Shown here: positions 25,001-32,372 of the stretch, piece by piece
Position numbering within the stretch: the first letter of the stretch is position 1
Layout: every line of letters starts with the position of its first letter
Source: Bacteroidetes bacterium CG12_big_fil_rev_8_21_14_0_65_60_17
GTDB lineage: Bacteria; Bacteroidota; Rhodothermia; Rhodothermales; UBA10348
Length of the DNA stretch: 32,408 nucleotides
Reading direction: 5' to 3'
Assembly: GCA_002787815.1 (NCBI GenBank)
Contig: PCUY01000043.1
Span: forward strand, 121,657-154,064
Program-made: the position numbers and the translations under genes
The notes under the pieces: generated by a model
Told to the model about the DNA's origin: nothing
The model's database searches: none
Seen by the model: only the letters and a program-made list of their open reading frames with translations

Positions 25001-25893
25001 ACCGCAGCACACTTGAGTCCGTGCGCGATCTTACCATATTCGAAGATGGCACGCAGGTGCCTCTCGTGTCGGTGGCGAACGTGAACGTCTCGAGCGGCCT
25101 CGGGTCCATTACACGTCTCGACCTCGACCGCGTAGCCATTGTCACCGCCGAGGCAGCTTCTGGATTCAACGGCCAGGCCATTCTGGGCCAGGTTCAGACC
25201 TTGCTGACGGATTTCGAACGCGACATGCCACCCGGTTACACCATGGCATATACCGGCGAAAACGAGGAGCAGCAGGAAAGCTTCGGATTTCTGACCGTCG
25301 TCCTCATTGTCGGGGTCGCACTCGTATTCATGATCATGGTAGCCCAGTTCAACCTGATCTCCTCCCCGTTCATCATCATGATTGCCGTGGGATTCAGCCT
25401 GATCGGCGTACTCCTCGGACTCATCCTGACACGCACGCCGTTCGGCCTGATGACTTTCATAGGAATTATTTCGCTCGCAGGCATCGTGGTCAACAACAAC
25501 ATTGTGCTCATCGATTATGCCATGCAGCTGCGCGAACGCGGAATGGAGAAACAGAAAGCCATCGTTGAAGCCGGCGCCACGCGTCTCCGCCCGGTACTTC
25601 TCACGGCAATGACCACCATACTTGGACTTATTCCACTTACGTTCGGCATCAATGTGGACTTTGTGGGCCTGTTGACGGACCTGGACCCTGACTTCCAATT
25701 TGGATCGGAGAACACGCAGTTCTGGGGGCCCATGGGGACAGCCATCATCAGTGGCCTTACTTTTGCCACTTTCCTTACCCTCGTCATTGTTCCGGTCATG
25801 TATTCCACATTCGATTCGCTGTCGGTCCGTCTCGGCCGCATGCTGAAAGCAGAGGCGCACGATCCATCCGAACCCCAGGCAGTTGCAGAATGA
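22078..25893 (+). CDS. RND efflux permease with an extra central membrane block
   Basis: A 1271-residue inner-membrane proton-driven efflux pump of the AcrB superfamily, normally about 1020-1050 residues. TM1 (about 12-32), porter segments and the TM4 signature G-M-L-V-D415-N416-A-I-V-I-V-E-N are clear; D415 matches AcrB D407 while N416 replaces D408, and N1139 stands where AcrB has K940, a relay variant common in non-AcrB RND groups. After TM6 (VINPVF, about 494) the chain needs about 254 residues to reach the second porter half (GVEFFPDTSPGQ, about 748), against about 70 in AcrB. That stretch has seven hydrophobic helices where one is expected, so about six TMs are additional. The substrate is unknown. 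The gene is coupled to the adaptor upstream and to mpl downstream (4-nt overlap). Confidence 0.93.
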   Translation: MRITDKAIEYRTSILVLTVVLTLGGIFSYVTIPKEAAPSIEIPNIVVTTFFPGASPNDIESLITQHIEQEIQAITGIKEIRSTSTEGVSTVIVEFDPDVSIDEAFSKVRDKVDLAKSDLPGDVEEPIVSEIDFSQFPIMTVNLSAPYSLTRLKDVAEQLEDDLESISTVLEVDVIGALEREVQVHVDVNRMNGYNITFRDIAQAIRDENTNLPGGSIDVDEMNWLVRVDGEITDPYEIGDFVIDSPSGRPVYIRDVARVEFGFADRTSYSRLSVRQVERPDGSLDVYPEEAQALLPVISLNVKKRAGENILDTVREVRAVLDTFPFPNGTEVIVTGDESENVRDLIKDLENNIISGLIFVVMVLLFFLGARNAVLVGIAIPMSMLLSFVVFQALGYTLNFVILFSLIIALGMLVDNAIVIVENIYRFREEGYERFDAACRGTREVASAVVASTATTVAVFAPMMFWPGIIGEFMSYMPLTLIVTLLSSLFVALVINPVFTGIFVRLDGEVAARRTPLARRLGVLAVLLLAALLGLANWKTLVVLVVAVPSVYLLHTRLLKKQGDRFVQKFLPWLVARYRTFLTWMLIRDYTVHRAWVRNTGALSAFTLGFVLTLAGLLVGSTLGQAASMVLLIPGMALLAVGALGVLIHTAETVLLGGWGSVKAGMLLTVLSLAALYLMSLAKADIAFSTAAELVLFPAAIAVLGVIGAVLFRGRTLFLTDNRARLLNTTLGSLLIIIGMFITAPTGVEFFPDTSPGQVRVTAEGPLGMNIDASDKVAREATARIEALIDQNPAFEANVKNMLVNVGVGADSDFGGGASSPERSRITLNLVDYAARAEDSFISLNRIRDGLQGMPGIHIAIDKDQNGPPTGAPVNIEISGPDFDRIVEMTKTVVQQLREASESGAIPGLVDIEDNLNQGRPELRVDIDRERAARFGLSTAIIASQVRAAINGLEAGTYRTGDDEYDIIVRLREEDRSTLESVRDLTIFEDGTQVPLVSVANVNVSSGLGSITRLDLDRVAIVTAEAASGFNGQAILGQVQTLLTDFERDMPPGYTMAYTGENEEQQESFGFLTVVLIVGVALVFMIMVAQFNLISSPFIIMIAVGFSLIGVLLGLILTRTPFGLMTFIGIISLAGIVVNNNIVLIDYAMQLRERGMEKQKAIVEAGATRLRPVLLTAMTTILGLIPLTFGINVDFVGLLTDLDPDFQFGSENTQFWGPMGTAIISGLTFATFLTLVIVPVMYSTFDSLSVRLGRMLKAEAHDPSEPQAVAE

Positions 25894-27359
25894 AGTCTCT
25901 GGACGCATTTCCCGATGCACATCTCCGCATTTTCGAGCGCCCCGAGCCACCCCCGGACCCCGATTCCGTATACCTCATTGGAATCTGCGGAACGGGCATG
26001 GGATCGTTGGCCGGCCTGTTTCAGCAGGCTGGTAAACACGTCAGCGGCTCCGATGCCGCGGTCTACCCCCCGATGAGCACCCGGCTCGCCGCCCAGCACA
26101 TCGAGGTCTACGAGGGATTCAATGCGGAAAGGCTTCCTGGCATGGCCGATCTGTACGTCGTCGGAAATGCCTGTACACCAACCCACGTCGAGGCATCATG
26201 GGCTCGCGAGCACCGGGTACCCCAGGTTTCTCTCCCCGAGGCCTTGTCCCGCTATTTCATACGTGACCGAAGATCACTTGTCGTCGCGGGCACGCATGGA
26301 AAAACCACGACGACCAGTCTGCTCACGCACGTCCTCCAGTCCGCTGGCCTGGACCCCGGATTCATGGTTGGCGGTGTCATGAACAACGGAAATGCCTCCT
26401 TTTCCGCAGGGACGGGCAGGCACTTCATCGTGGAGGGGGATGAATACGATTCCGCCTACTTCGACAAGCGCCCGAAATTCATGCACTACCGGCCCGTGTC
26501 GGCCATAGTAACGAGTCTCGAGTTTGATCATGCAGACATCTACGAGACCATGGACGACTACCGGGAGGCCTTCCGGGCGCTTGTGGGCCTCGTCCCCGGG
26601 AAGGGTCTCCTCATGCTCAATGCAGACGACGAAGAAGTCCGCGCCCTCGCCAATGGAGTGCGCGCCAGAATCCGGTTCTACGGACTTGAAAATGAACATG
26701 CTGACATTACAGCGCGTGATATCCGACCCGGGAACGGTGGCATCCGATTCACACCCGTAGTCAACGGGAAGGGCTTGGGTCCCATGTTTCTCAATATGAG
26801 CGGCCGACACAATCTCATGAATGCGCTTTCTGTTCTGGGTGTCTGCCTCGACGAGGGCGTCTCTGCCCGTCAGATAGGCCGTGCTTTTGCCTCATTCGAG
26901 GGGATACGACGCAGACAGCAGATCCGGGGCGAAGAGCGCGGGGTTATCGTGGTCGACGACTTCGCCCACCATCCGACGGCGGTCCGGGCTACACTCGAGG
27001 CCACGCGGGAACGGTGGCCGGACCGCCGCCTCGTGGCCGTCTTTGAACCGCGTTCCAACTCGAGTCGCCGGAAGGTCTTCGAGACGGGATATGCCGAAGC
27101 GTTCCGCTGGGCCGATGCGCTCTTCCTGAGCACGCCGCCGTTCAGACATAACGACGATCCGTCCAATTTCATGGACGTGGGACGGGTCCTGGACGATGTC
27201 CGGTGCCACGGTACCGATGCATTCCAGGGTCTGGATGCTGACGCCCTGCTGCCCATGCTTCTCCGCTACCTGAAGCCGGGAGATGTGGCCCTGATCATGT
27301 CAAATGGCAGTTTCGGCGGAATCCATGGGCGACTCCTCGAGGCCCTTGCGACAAATTGA
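25890..27359 (+). CDS. mpl: UDP-MurNAc:L-alanyl-gamma-D-glutamyl-meso-DAP ligase (Mpl)
   Basis: A 489-residue cytoplasmic Mur-family ligase. Mpl joins recycled murein tripeptide to UDP-MurNAc, bypassing MurC, D and E. The N-terminal Rossmann part has IGICGTGMGSLAGLFQ (about 30-45) and SGSDAAVYPPMS. The ATP-binding loop is G134-T-H-G-K138-T-T-T. The Mpl-specific EGDEYDSAYFDKRPKF (about 180-195) and SLEFDHADIYE (about 211-221) distinguish it from MurC. The C-terminal domain holds VVDDFAHHPTAVRATLEA and FEPRSNSSRRKVF. Mpl implies meso-diaminopimelate-type peptidoglycan and a recycling route; the dipeptide epimerase at 30041 uses another product of the same pathway. The gene overlaps the RND permease by 4 nt (ATGA), an unusual partner. 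Confidence 0.95.
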   Translation: MKSLDAFPDAHLRIFERPEPPPDPDSVYLIGICGTGMGSLAGLFQQAGKHVSGSDAAVYPPMSTRLAAQHIEVYEGFNAERLPGMADLYVVGNACTPTHVEASWAREHRVPQVSLPEALSRYFIRDRRSLVVAGTHGKTTTTSLLTHVLQSAGLDPGFMVGGVMNNGNASFSAGTGRHFIVEGDEYDSAYFDKRPKFMHYRPVSAIVTSLEFDHADIYETMDDYREAFRALVGLVPGKGLLMLNADDEEVRALANGVRARIRFYGLENEHADITARDIRPGNGGIRFTPVVNGKGLGPMFLNMSGRHNLMNALSVLGVCLDEGVSARQIGRAFASFEGIRRRQQIRGEERGVIVVDDFAHHPTAVRATLEATRERWPDRRLVAVFEPRSNSSRRKVFETGYAEAFRWADALFLSTPPFRHNDDPSNFMDVGRVLDDVRCHGTDAFQGLDADALLPMLLRYLKPGDVALIMSNGSFGGIHGRLLEALATN

Positions 27360-27377
27360 CAGGATGTGTGGATACGA

Positions 27378-27406
27378 TTTGACCCTGGACAAACGTTCTG
27401 TAGACT
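27378..27406 (+). promoter_or_regulatory. Candidate promoter for the DegP/DegQ-like protease gene
   Basis: TTTG at 27378-27381, 19 nt of spacer and TAGACTGG from 27401 fit the Bacteroidota sigma layout TTTG-N19-TAnnTTTG in spacing and at the TA, with partial match of the last four bases. The same bases read as TTTGAC-N17-TAGACT in sigma-70 terms. It lies in the 104-nt gap after mpl, 58 nt before the chosen ATG, and would separate the protease gene from the efflux operon. Confidence 0.4.
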
Positions 27407-27463
27407 GGCACGTTTTTTTCTGTGTCATGGGACATCGCAGAAACCACTTCCAACCAACACGTC

Positions 27464-29038
27464 ATGATTACGAGAACATCCATTTCATACACGTTCATTG
27501 TGGCCGTCACATTCGTAGCCGGTATACTCTTCGCTACGGCCGGATCCGACGTCCTCGGTTTGTCGGAGCGGCTCATGAAATCCACGGCCGCACAGGGCCC
27601 GGAGACGGAAGTCCATGAGGGCGACACGCGCATTGACCAGGTTGTTTCGATAGATGATGCCTTCGTCCGGGTAGCCGACCTCGTCTCTCCTACCGTCGTT
27701 CAGATCAGATCGGAGCGCATCGTCGAACGCACATTCACGAATCCCTTCCAGGGATCGCCGTTTGAAAACTTCTTCAGACAACAACCACAGGGTGAGCCAC
27801 AGCAATTCCGCACCAATGCGCTTGGATCGGGCGTCTTCATTCGCTCCGACGGATATCTGGCCACCAACTTCCATGTGATTGACGGTGCCGACGATCTGGA
27901 AGTGATGCTGAACGACGGCTCGTTCCACAAAGCCGAGATCGTCGGATCCGATCCCGATTCCGATCTGGCTGTCCTGAAGTTGGTGGACTTCAGTGGCTCG
28001 CTCCCCGCTATTTCATTCGGTGTGAAGGACGATATCAGGATCGGGCAGTGGGTCCTGGCTTTCGGATCGCCCATGTCTGAGGATCTTGGCAACACGGTCA
28101 CTTCCGGGATTGTCAGTGCGCTGCGCAGAACGAGTGTCCAGCTGGGCAGCATCAACCCGTTCGCATCGCTGATCCAGACCGATGCTGCCGTGAATCCCGG
28201 GAACTCGGGAGGACCACTTGTCAACCTCCAGGGCGAACTCGTCGGTATCAACTCAGCCATCTACTCCCGGACGGGTGTGAACCAGGGTATTGCCTTCGCC
28301 ATCCCCGTCGATGTGGTCCGGAATGTGACAGGTCAGCTCATGGACAAGGGTCGGGTCGATCGAGGATTTCTCGGTGTAACTTTTGACCGCGTTCCCGAGA
28401 CGCTGGCCAGATTGAACAACGTTCCCCGGAGCGCTGCCCAGGTTACCTCTGTGACGGAGGGGGCACCTGCCGACGATGCCGGGCTGCGTGAGGGTGACAT
28501 CATCACGGCCGTGAACGGCTCACGGTTGAAGGATTTCAATGAACTTCGCACCATGATTGCCAATATGGCTCCAGGTGACGAGGTACAACTCGACGTGACG
28601 CGGGGAGACGAGGCCCTGACCATCCGCGTTGAATTGGCTGAGCGTTCTCTCTACGTGGAAGACGCACGAAGCCGCTCAAACGCCGGAGGCAGGAGTAAAG
28701 CCGGGACCATACCCGAAGAAACTCTCGGCCTTCGCGTCGAGGACCTCAGTGCTCGTCAATTGGAGGCTATGGGGCTGTCCGGTCAGAACGTTCAAGGAGT
28801 ACTGATTGCGCAGATTGACCAGAACAGCTCCGCCTTTCGTGAGGCGGAACTGCGGCGTGGGGACATAATTTCCAGGATGGACCGAAGGCCGGTGTCCTCT
28901 GTTGATGAGTTTCGCCGTGTGTACAGGAGCATGGATGCTGGTAGCTCCTTCATGGTCGAGGTGCACCGTGCAGCCCGGGAGGGAGATGGCTCGATCACGC
29001 TGCGCAAGTTCTTCACGGCGCTTACCAAGCCGGAATAA
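27464..29038 (+). CDS. Do-type periplasmic serine protease (DegP/DegQ/HtrA family)
   Basis: A 524-residue HtrA-family protease/chaperone for damaged envelope proteins. An N-terminal hydrophobic segment (about 8-27) serves as signal or membrane anchor. The trypsin-like domain carries the complete triad: H137 in ATNFHVIDGAD, D167 in DPDSDLAVLK and S248 in NPGNSGGPL. Two PDZ domains follow: the first around 295-390 (RGFLGVTFDRVP, GAPADDAGLREGDIITAVNG), the second around 415-515 (LGLRVEDLSARQLEAMGL, LRRGDIISRMDRRPVSSVDEF). The ATG at 27464 places the hydrophobic segment right at the N-terminus; an upstream GTG at 27422 would add 14 non-signal residues. A promoter candidate lies 58 nt upstream. 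Two further genes follow closely and may be cotranscribed. Confidence 0.94.
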   Translation: MITRTSISYTFIVAVTFVAGILFATAGSDVLGLSERLMKSTAAQGPETEVHEGDTRIDQVVSIDDAFVRVADLVSPTVVQIRSERIVERTFTNPFQGSPFENFFRQQPQGEPQQFRTNALGSGVFIRSDGYLATNFHVIDGADDLEVMLNDGSFHKAEIVGSDPDSDLAVLKLVDFSGSLPAISFGVKDDIRIGQWVLAFGSPMSEDLGNTVTSGIVSALRRTSVQLGSINPFASLIQTDAAVNPGNSGGPLVNLQGELVGINSAIYSRTGVNQGIAFAIPVDVVRNVTGQLMDKGRVDRGFLGVTFDRVPETLARLNNVPRSAAQVTSVTEGAPADDAGLREGDIITAVNGSRLKDFNELRTMIANMAPGDEVQLDVTRGDEALTIRVELAERSLYVEDARSRSNAGGRSKAGTIPEETLGLRVEDLSARQLEAMGLSGQNVQGVLIAQIDQNSSAFREAELRRGDIISRMDRRPVSSVDEFRRVYRSMDAGSSFMVEVHRAAREGDGSITLRKFFTALTKPE

Positions 29039-29066
29039 TGTTCTGTCATTCGGTACCTTGGGTCCG

Positions 29067-30044
29067 ATGACGACCATTGAATATTTTCTCGACGAACTCA
29101 TGGGGGCGGCGCCTGACGGCGCCGCCCCCAATGATCTGGAGGCGCTCGCCTCCGATGCCCTTGATCGCGGTCTTCCGCTGACGACCCCCGAGGCCGTTGT
29201 CGCATACGTCTCAACGGCAGACTGCGCAAGCCGCAATCCACAGACACAGCTGGACCTCGTGTTCGGCAAAATCCGCCGGGTGACGACAGACCTTTTTTTG
29301 AGACTGCAGGAGGTCACGTCTGACCTTGGCATTCGACGACCTGACCTGCACATTCGGCTTCGACACAGCGCATCGCTGTTGGCTGGCCACGGGATGGACA
29401 TCTGGCCACAACTTGCGCGGGGTATTGCCCGGGCAGCCTCCGATGCCGGAGCTGCGCGAACGAGTCTTCCTGTCGTATGCTGGAACCACGCCCGCTTCAC
29501 GGACATGCTGCCCGACCTGGCCCAGCTGTTTGCGCACAGCGACGTACGGCTGGACTATCCTGACCCACCCGACCCATTCGACCTGGGGTGCCTTTCCGCA
29601 TCGCTCGTCATTTCGCGCAGTACGTCTTCGACGCGGTACGTGATCTCCAGAAACATGGCCGTTTGTCCGGCTGTCCATCCGGAAACGGTGGAACTCGCCG
29701 TACAGTCCGTTCTGACAGGTCTGTCGACCGATGCACCTGAAGTGCGAAGCGCGGTTGCCCGTACGCTTTCCCGAGCCAACCGCCACCTGGCTCATGCGCT
29801 CGCCGCCGGCCATGCGCACTGGAAAGCCGGCCCCGGCCATCTGGAATGGCGTGCCATGCCGGATGTGGACGTTCATCAACTTACCCGGAGTATTCCCACG
29901 CACCTCGGGTGGCCTGTCCACCAGGGCACACCGGGGCATCTGACTGTGCGACCTGACACGACCCCTGATGAACTGGAAGATGGACTGGCACGCTCACTGT
30001 CCCACCCCGGGTACGTGGTCGTTTCAGACGCAAAGGCGACATGA
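29067..30044 (+). CDS. Unrecognised protein coupled to dipeptide epimerase
   Basis: A 325-residue protein with no signal peptide, no transmembrane helix and no family I recognise, hence probably cytoplasmic. It is Ala/Arg/His/Asp-rich, with a mostly helical N-terminal half (FLDELMGAAPDG, LDLVFGKIRRVTTDLFLRLQEVTSDLG) and a second half with VVCWNHARFTDMLPDLAQLF, SLVISRSTSSTRYVISRNMAVCPAVHPETVELAV and HAHWKAGPGHLEW. It reads as a genuine gene: it starts 28 nt after the protease gene and its stop overlaps the epimerase start by 4 nt (ATGA). Its codon use resembles the neighbours. A perfect 13-bp inverted repeat at 29101-29130 lies in codons 12-22. Position suggests a link to peptidoglycan recycling, but this is inference only. 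Confidence 0.75.
   Translation: MTTIEYFLDELMGAAPDGAAPNDLEALASDALDRGLPLTTPEAVVAYVSTADCASRNPQTQLDLVFGKIRRVTTDLFLRLQEVTSDLGIRRPDLHIRLRHSASLLAGHGMDIWPQLARGIARAASDAGAARTSLPVVCWNHARFTDMLPDLAQLFAHSDVRLDYPDPPDPFDLGCLSASLVISRSTSSTRYVISRNMAVCPAVHPETVELAVQSVLTGLSTDAPEVRSAVARTLSRANRHLAHALAAGHAHWKAGPGHLEWRAMPDVDVHQLTRSIPTHLGWPVHQGTPGHLTVRPDTTPDELEDGLARSLSHPGYVVVSDAKAT
29101..29130. repeat. Perfect 13-bp inverted repeat inside the start of a gene
   Basis: TGGGGGCGGCGCC (29101-29113) and GGCGCCGCCCCCA (29118-29130) pair completely around a TGAC loop, 62 nt after the protease stop and 34 nt into the next reading frame. No T tract follows. In protein terms it encodes MGAAPDGAAPN. It may limit read-through or translation from the protease into the next two genes, or be a by-product of the GAAP repeat. 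Confidence 0.6.
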
Positions 30045-31111
30045 CAAGCGACATCCAGCTCGAGGTCAGCCCCCTCCCACTCGCTCTCCGACATGCGTTC
30101 CGGATTGCCCACGGCACCAGCCATGAGCGGACGAATGCACTGCTCACACTTTCCTGCCGCAACAACCTGAACGTGAAGGGCCTAGGAGAGGCGGCGCTTC
30201 CCCCGTACTATCCCTGGACAATCAGTGATGTGGAAGCGTATATCAGATCACTTCCACTCGAGAGCCTCGACGTCTCCGTTGCCGCGCATGATTCCGTCCG
30301 TGACTGGCTGGAGCACCTACCCGATGGTCCCGCCACGGCCCGGGCTGCCGTCGACATGGCTGTTCACGATGCATGGGCGAGGCATCGCGGCGAGTCGCTC
30401 CACGTAGCACTCGGTCTCGAGGGCCGGCAATTGCCGACGAGTACCTATGCGCTACCCATCCCGGAGTCACTCACGGAATTGGACCGTATGCTCTCGAACG
30501 CGTCCGGCTTCCCGTTCCTGAAGTTGAAGCTGGGAAGCGGTGACCCGGCCTACGACGTGGACGTCGTTCGGCATGCACGAAAACGGTACAGCGGCAGCTT
30601 GTGTGCAGACGTGAACAGCGGCTGGTCTATCGACGAAGCATGCGAATGTATTGCAGCACTTGGTGGCTGTGCCCTCGAATTCATTGAGCAGCCCGTAGAG
30701 GACGGGTGGCAGGAGCTGAATGACAGGTTACAGGAACGGGTCCCTGCCCATTGCCGCGCTCCCCTCGTCGCCGACGAGTCGGTACAGGACCTGGAATCCA
30801 TCCGTGCACTGGCACCCCATGTGGATGGAATCAACATCAAGCTCGCCAAGTGTGGTGGTATTTCGGGTGCCCTACCGCAGGTCCGGTTGGCACGACAGCT
30901 GAACCTGAAGTGCATGCTCGGGTGCATGATTGAAAGCTCCATAGCTCTGACGGCCGCCGCGCACATCGGGGCACTGTTTGACTGGCTCGACCTTGATGGC
31001 ACCATGCACACAGCTGCAGACCCGTTTGAGGGACTGCTCTACCGAAGTGGGGACATCACCCTGCCTGCCGCTGCCGGCCTCGGGGTCAGGCCTCGGCGTG
31101 CACCTGTTTGA
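30041..31111 (+). CDS. Dipeptide epimerase (L-Ala-D/L-Glu type), enolase superfamily
   Basis: A 356-residue enolase-superfamily enzyme of the muconate-lactonizing subgroup. The residues match dipeptide epimerases: catalytic K161 and K163 in FLKLKLG, the opposing catalytic K267 in INIKLAKCGGI, and Mg ligands D190 (ADVNSGW), E216 (FIEQP) and D245 (VADES), with MIESS near residue 305 as the substrate-side loop. Such enzymes convert L-Ala-D-Glu, from murein peptides, to L-Ala-L-Glu for degradation, which pairs well with Mpl in the same window. Some relatives act on other dipeptides and related sequences are labelled o-succinylbenzoate synthase, but no men gene is near. It overlaps the upstream unknown gene by 4 nt and the convergent hydrolase gene by 26 nt. 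Confidence 0.85.
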   Translation: MTSDIQLEVSPLPLALRHAFRIAHGTSHERTNALLTLSCRNNLNVKGLGEAALPPYYPWTISDVEAYIRSLPLESLDVSVAAHDSVRDWLEHLPDGPATARAAVDMAVHDAWARHRGESLHVALGLEGRQLPTSTYALPIPESLTELDRMLSNASGFPFLKLKLGSGDPAYDVDVVRHARKRYSGSLCADVNSGWSIDEACECIAALGGCALEFIEQPVEDGWQELNDRLQERVPAHCRAPLVADESVQDLESIRALAPHVDGINIKLAKCGGISGALPQVRLARQLNLKCMLGCMIESSIALTAAAHIGALFDWLDLDGTMHTAADPFEGLLYRSGDITLPAAAGLGVRPRRAPV

Positions 31112-32324
31112 GCGTCGTTTTCACGACGACCTGACTTTCGGCCAGTGACCTGTGAACCGGACACTTGTCCGCTATCTCCAGCAGCCGGCTCCGCTGCTCG
31201 TCGGTCAGTTCTCCGACAAGCTCGATCTCACGCTCCACGAGATCGATCTTGCCCATCCGGTCGCCCGAGTCACAATCACAGTCTTCAGCGTGTGTTTTTT
31301 CGTGCGTGAGGTGTACGTGGACTTCGTCCATCGGCCACTTCTTCCTGTCGGCGTACATACGCAGCGTAATGGCCGTACAGGCTCCCAGTCCCGACACGAG
31401 CAGATCGTAGGGACTGGGCCCCCTGTTGGTGCCACCCGCAGACTCTGGTTCATCGGCGACCAGAGCGTGTCCTCCTGCAACGATTTCTGTCCTGTACCGC
31501 GACGCATCGAGAGTTACCGTGACGTGATGGTGACCATGACGATCACTTTTCTGTTCAGAGGGCACTTCGATGTACCGCCTGGACCAGGCGGACAGCACGC
31601 CACCTGCGTAGAGCGCATCTTCCTCACTTGAGAGCAGATGATCGGCAGAATCCAGAGAAACAAAGCTTTTCGGGTGTTTTGCGGCTTTGTAGATCAATGC
31701 AGCATTGTCTATTCCCACAATGGTATCCACGGGAGAGTGCATGACCAGGATGGCTGTATCCAGATTCCCGATTACCGTGGCCGGATCCTGTGCCTCGAGG
31801 TCATCCAGAAATTCCTTTCGAATGGTAAACGGACGACCACCGATCGATACCTTGGCATGCCCGGACTTCAGGATTTCCTCTTCTGATTCTGCAAAAAGGT
31901 GTCGGACGTGTGCCGGATCGTAGGGTGCACCAACGGTCGCGACAGCACGCACAGACGGCAATTTTCCGGCAGCATGGAGCACAGCCGCCCCGCCCAGTGA
32001 GTGCCCGACCAATAAACGGGGGGCTTCGTACTCGGATGTCAACCACGCAGCTGCAGACTCCAGGTCTCCGATATTTGAACTGAAATCCGTATCGGCAAAA
32101 TCTCCCTTACTCTGGCCAAGGCCCGTAAAATCAAACCGGAGTACCCCATATCCCGCACGGGTCATGGCACGCGTCAGATGTCCCACGGCCTTCAGATTCT
32201 TGGAACATGTGAAACAGTGGGCAAAAAGAGCATAGGCATACGGCCTTCCGTCGGCCGGCAGGTCCAGGTGCGCAGCCAGTTGGATGCCACGACCATTTTC
32301 AAAACGGATGCGGTGAGTCGCCAT
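31086..32324 (-). CDS. Bifunctional alpha/beta hydrolase-OsmC family protein
   Basis: A 412-residue two-domain protein. Residues 1-255 are an alpha/beta hydrolase with HCFTCSKN near 36-43, the nucleophile S109 in GHSLGG, acid D200 in HSPVDTIVG and H229 in ADHL, so an intact triad. Residues about 265-410 are an OsmC-type domain with the two peroxidatic cysteines C316 (GACTAITLRMYA) and C388 (KCPVHRSL) at their usual places, plus a His/Asp/Cys-rich insertion (HEKTHAEDCDCDSGD, about 341-355). OsmC proteins reduce organic hydroperoxides; the hydrolase half may release or handle acyl substrates. The fusion is a known architecture. It has no signal peptide, so is cytoplasmic. The start at 32324 is the first in-frame ATG, with a promoter candidate just upstream. 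Confidence 0.93.
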   Translation of the reverse strand: MATHRIRFENGRGIQLAAHLDLPADGRPYAYALFAHCFTCSKNLKAVGHLTRAMTRAGYGVLRFDFTGLGQSKGDFADTDFSSNIGDLESAAAWLTSEYEAPRLLVGHSLGGAAVLHAAGKLPSVRAVATVGAPYDPAHVRHLFAESEEEILKSGHAKVSIGGRPFTIRKEFLDDLEAQDPATVIGNLDTAILVMHSPVDTIVGIDNAALIYKAAKHPKSFVSLDSADHLLSSEEDALYAGGVLSAWSRRYIEVPSEQKSDRHGHHHVTVTLDASRYRTEIVAGGHALVADEPESAGGTNRGPSPYDLLVSGLGACTAITLRMYADRKKWPMDEVHVHLTHEKTHAEDCDCDSGDRMGKIDLVEREIELVGELTDEQRSRLLEIADKCPVHRSLAESQVVVKTTLKQVHAEA

Positions 32325-32340
32325 GGGTGGATTAGGTTGT

Positions 32341-32372
32341 TGAAAATAAAACTGTCACTACAGCAGCTCAAA
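32341..32372 (-). promoter_or_regulatory. Candidate promoter for the hydrolase-OsmC gene
   Basis: On the minus strand TTTG (32372-32369), a 20-nt spacer and TATTTTCA (32348-32341) lie 16 nt before the ATG, close to the Bacteroidota TTTG-N19-TAnnTTTG layout. The implied 5' leader would be only about 10 nt. Read by eye; weak support. Confidence 0.28.

Noticed and set aside
24511-25950. 479-codon open frame on the minus strand inside the RND permease gene
   Set aside because: Antisense to conserved RND porter and TM motifs. The translation has many scattered Asp, His and Cys residues, no hydrophobic pattern and no known family.
25890-27359. Annotation as MurC
   Set aside because: The EGDEYDSAYFDKRPKF block and the sequence after it are those of Mpl, not MurC.
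29101-29130. Hairpin considered as an intrinsic terminator of the protease gene
   Set aside because: No T tract follows, and the bases are in frame inside a gene whose only good start (29067) lies upstream of it. Kept as an inverted repeat instead.
30041-31111. Annotation as o-succinylbenzoate synthase (MenC)
   Set aside because: The enolase-superfamily residues alone do not exclude it, but there are no menaquinone genes nearby and murein-recycling mpl is close, so dipeptide epimerase is the better reading.
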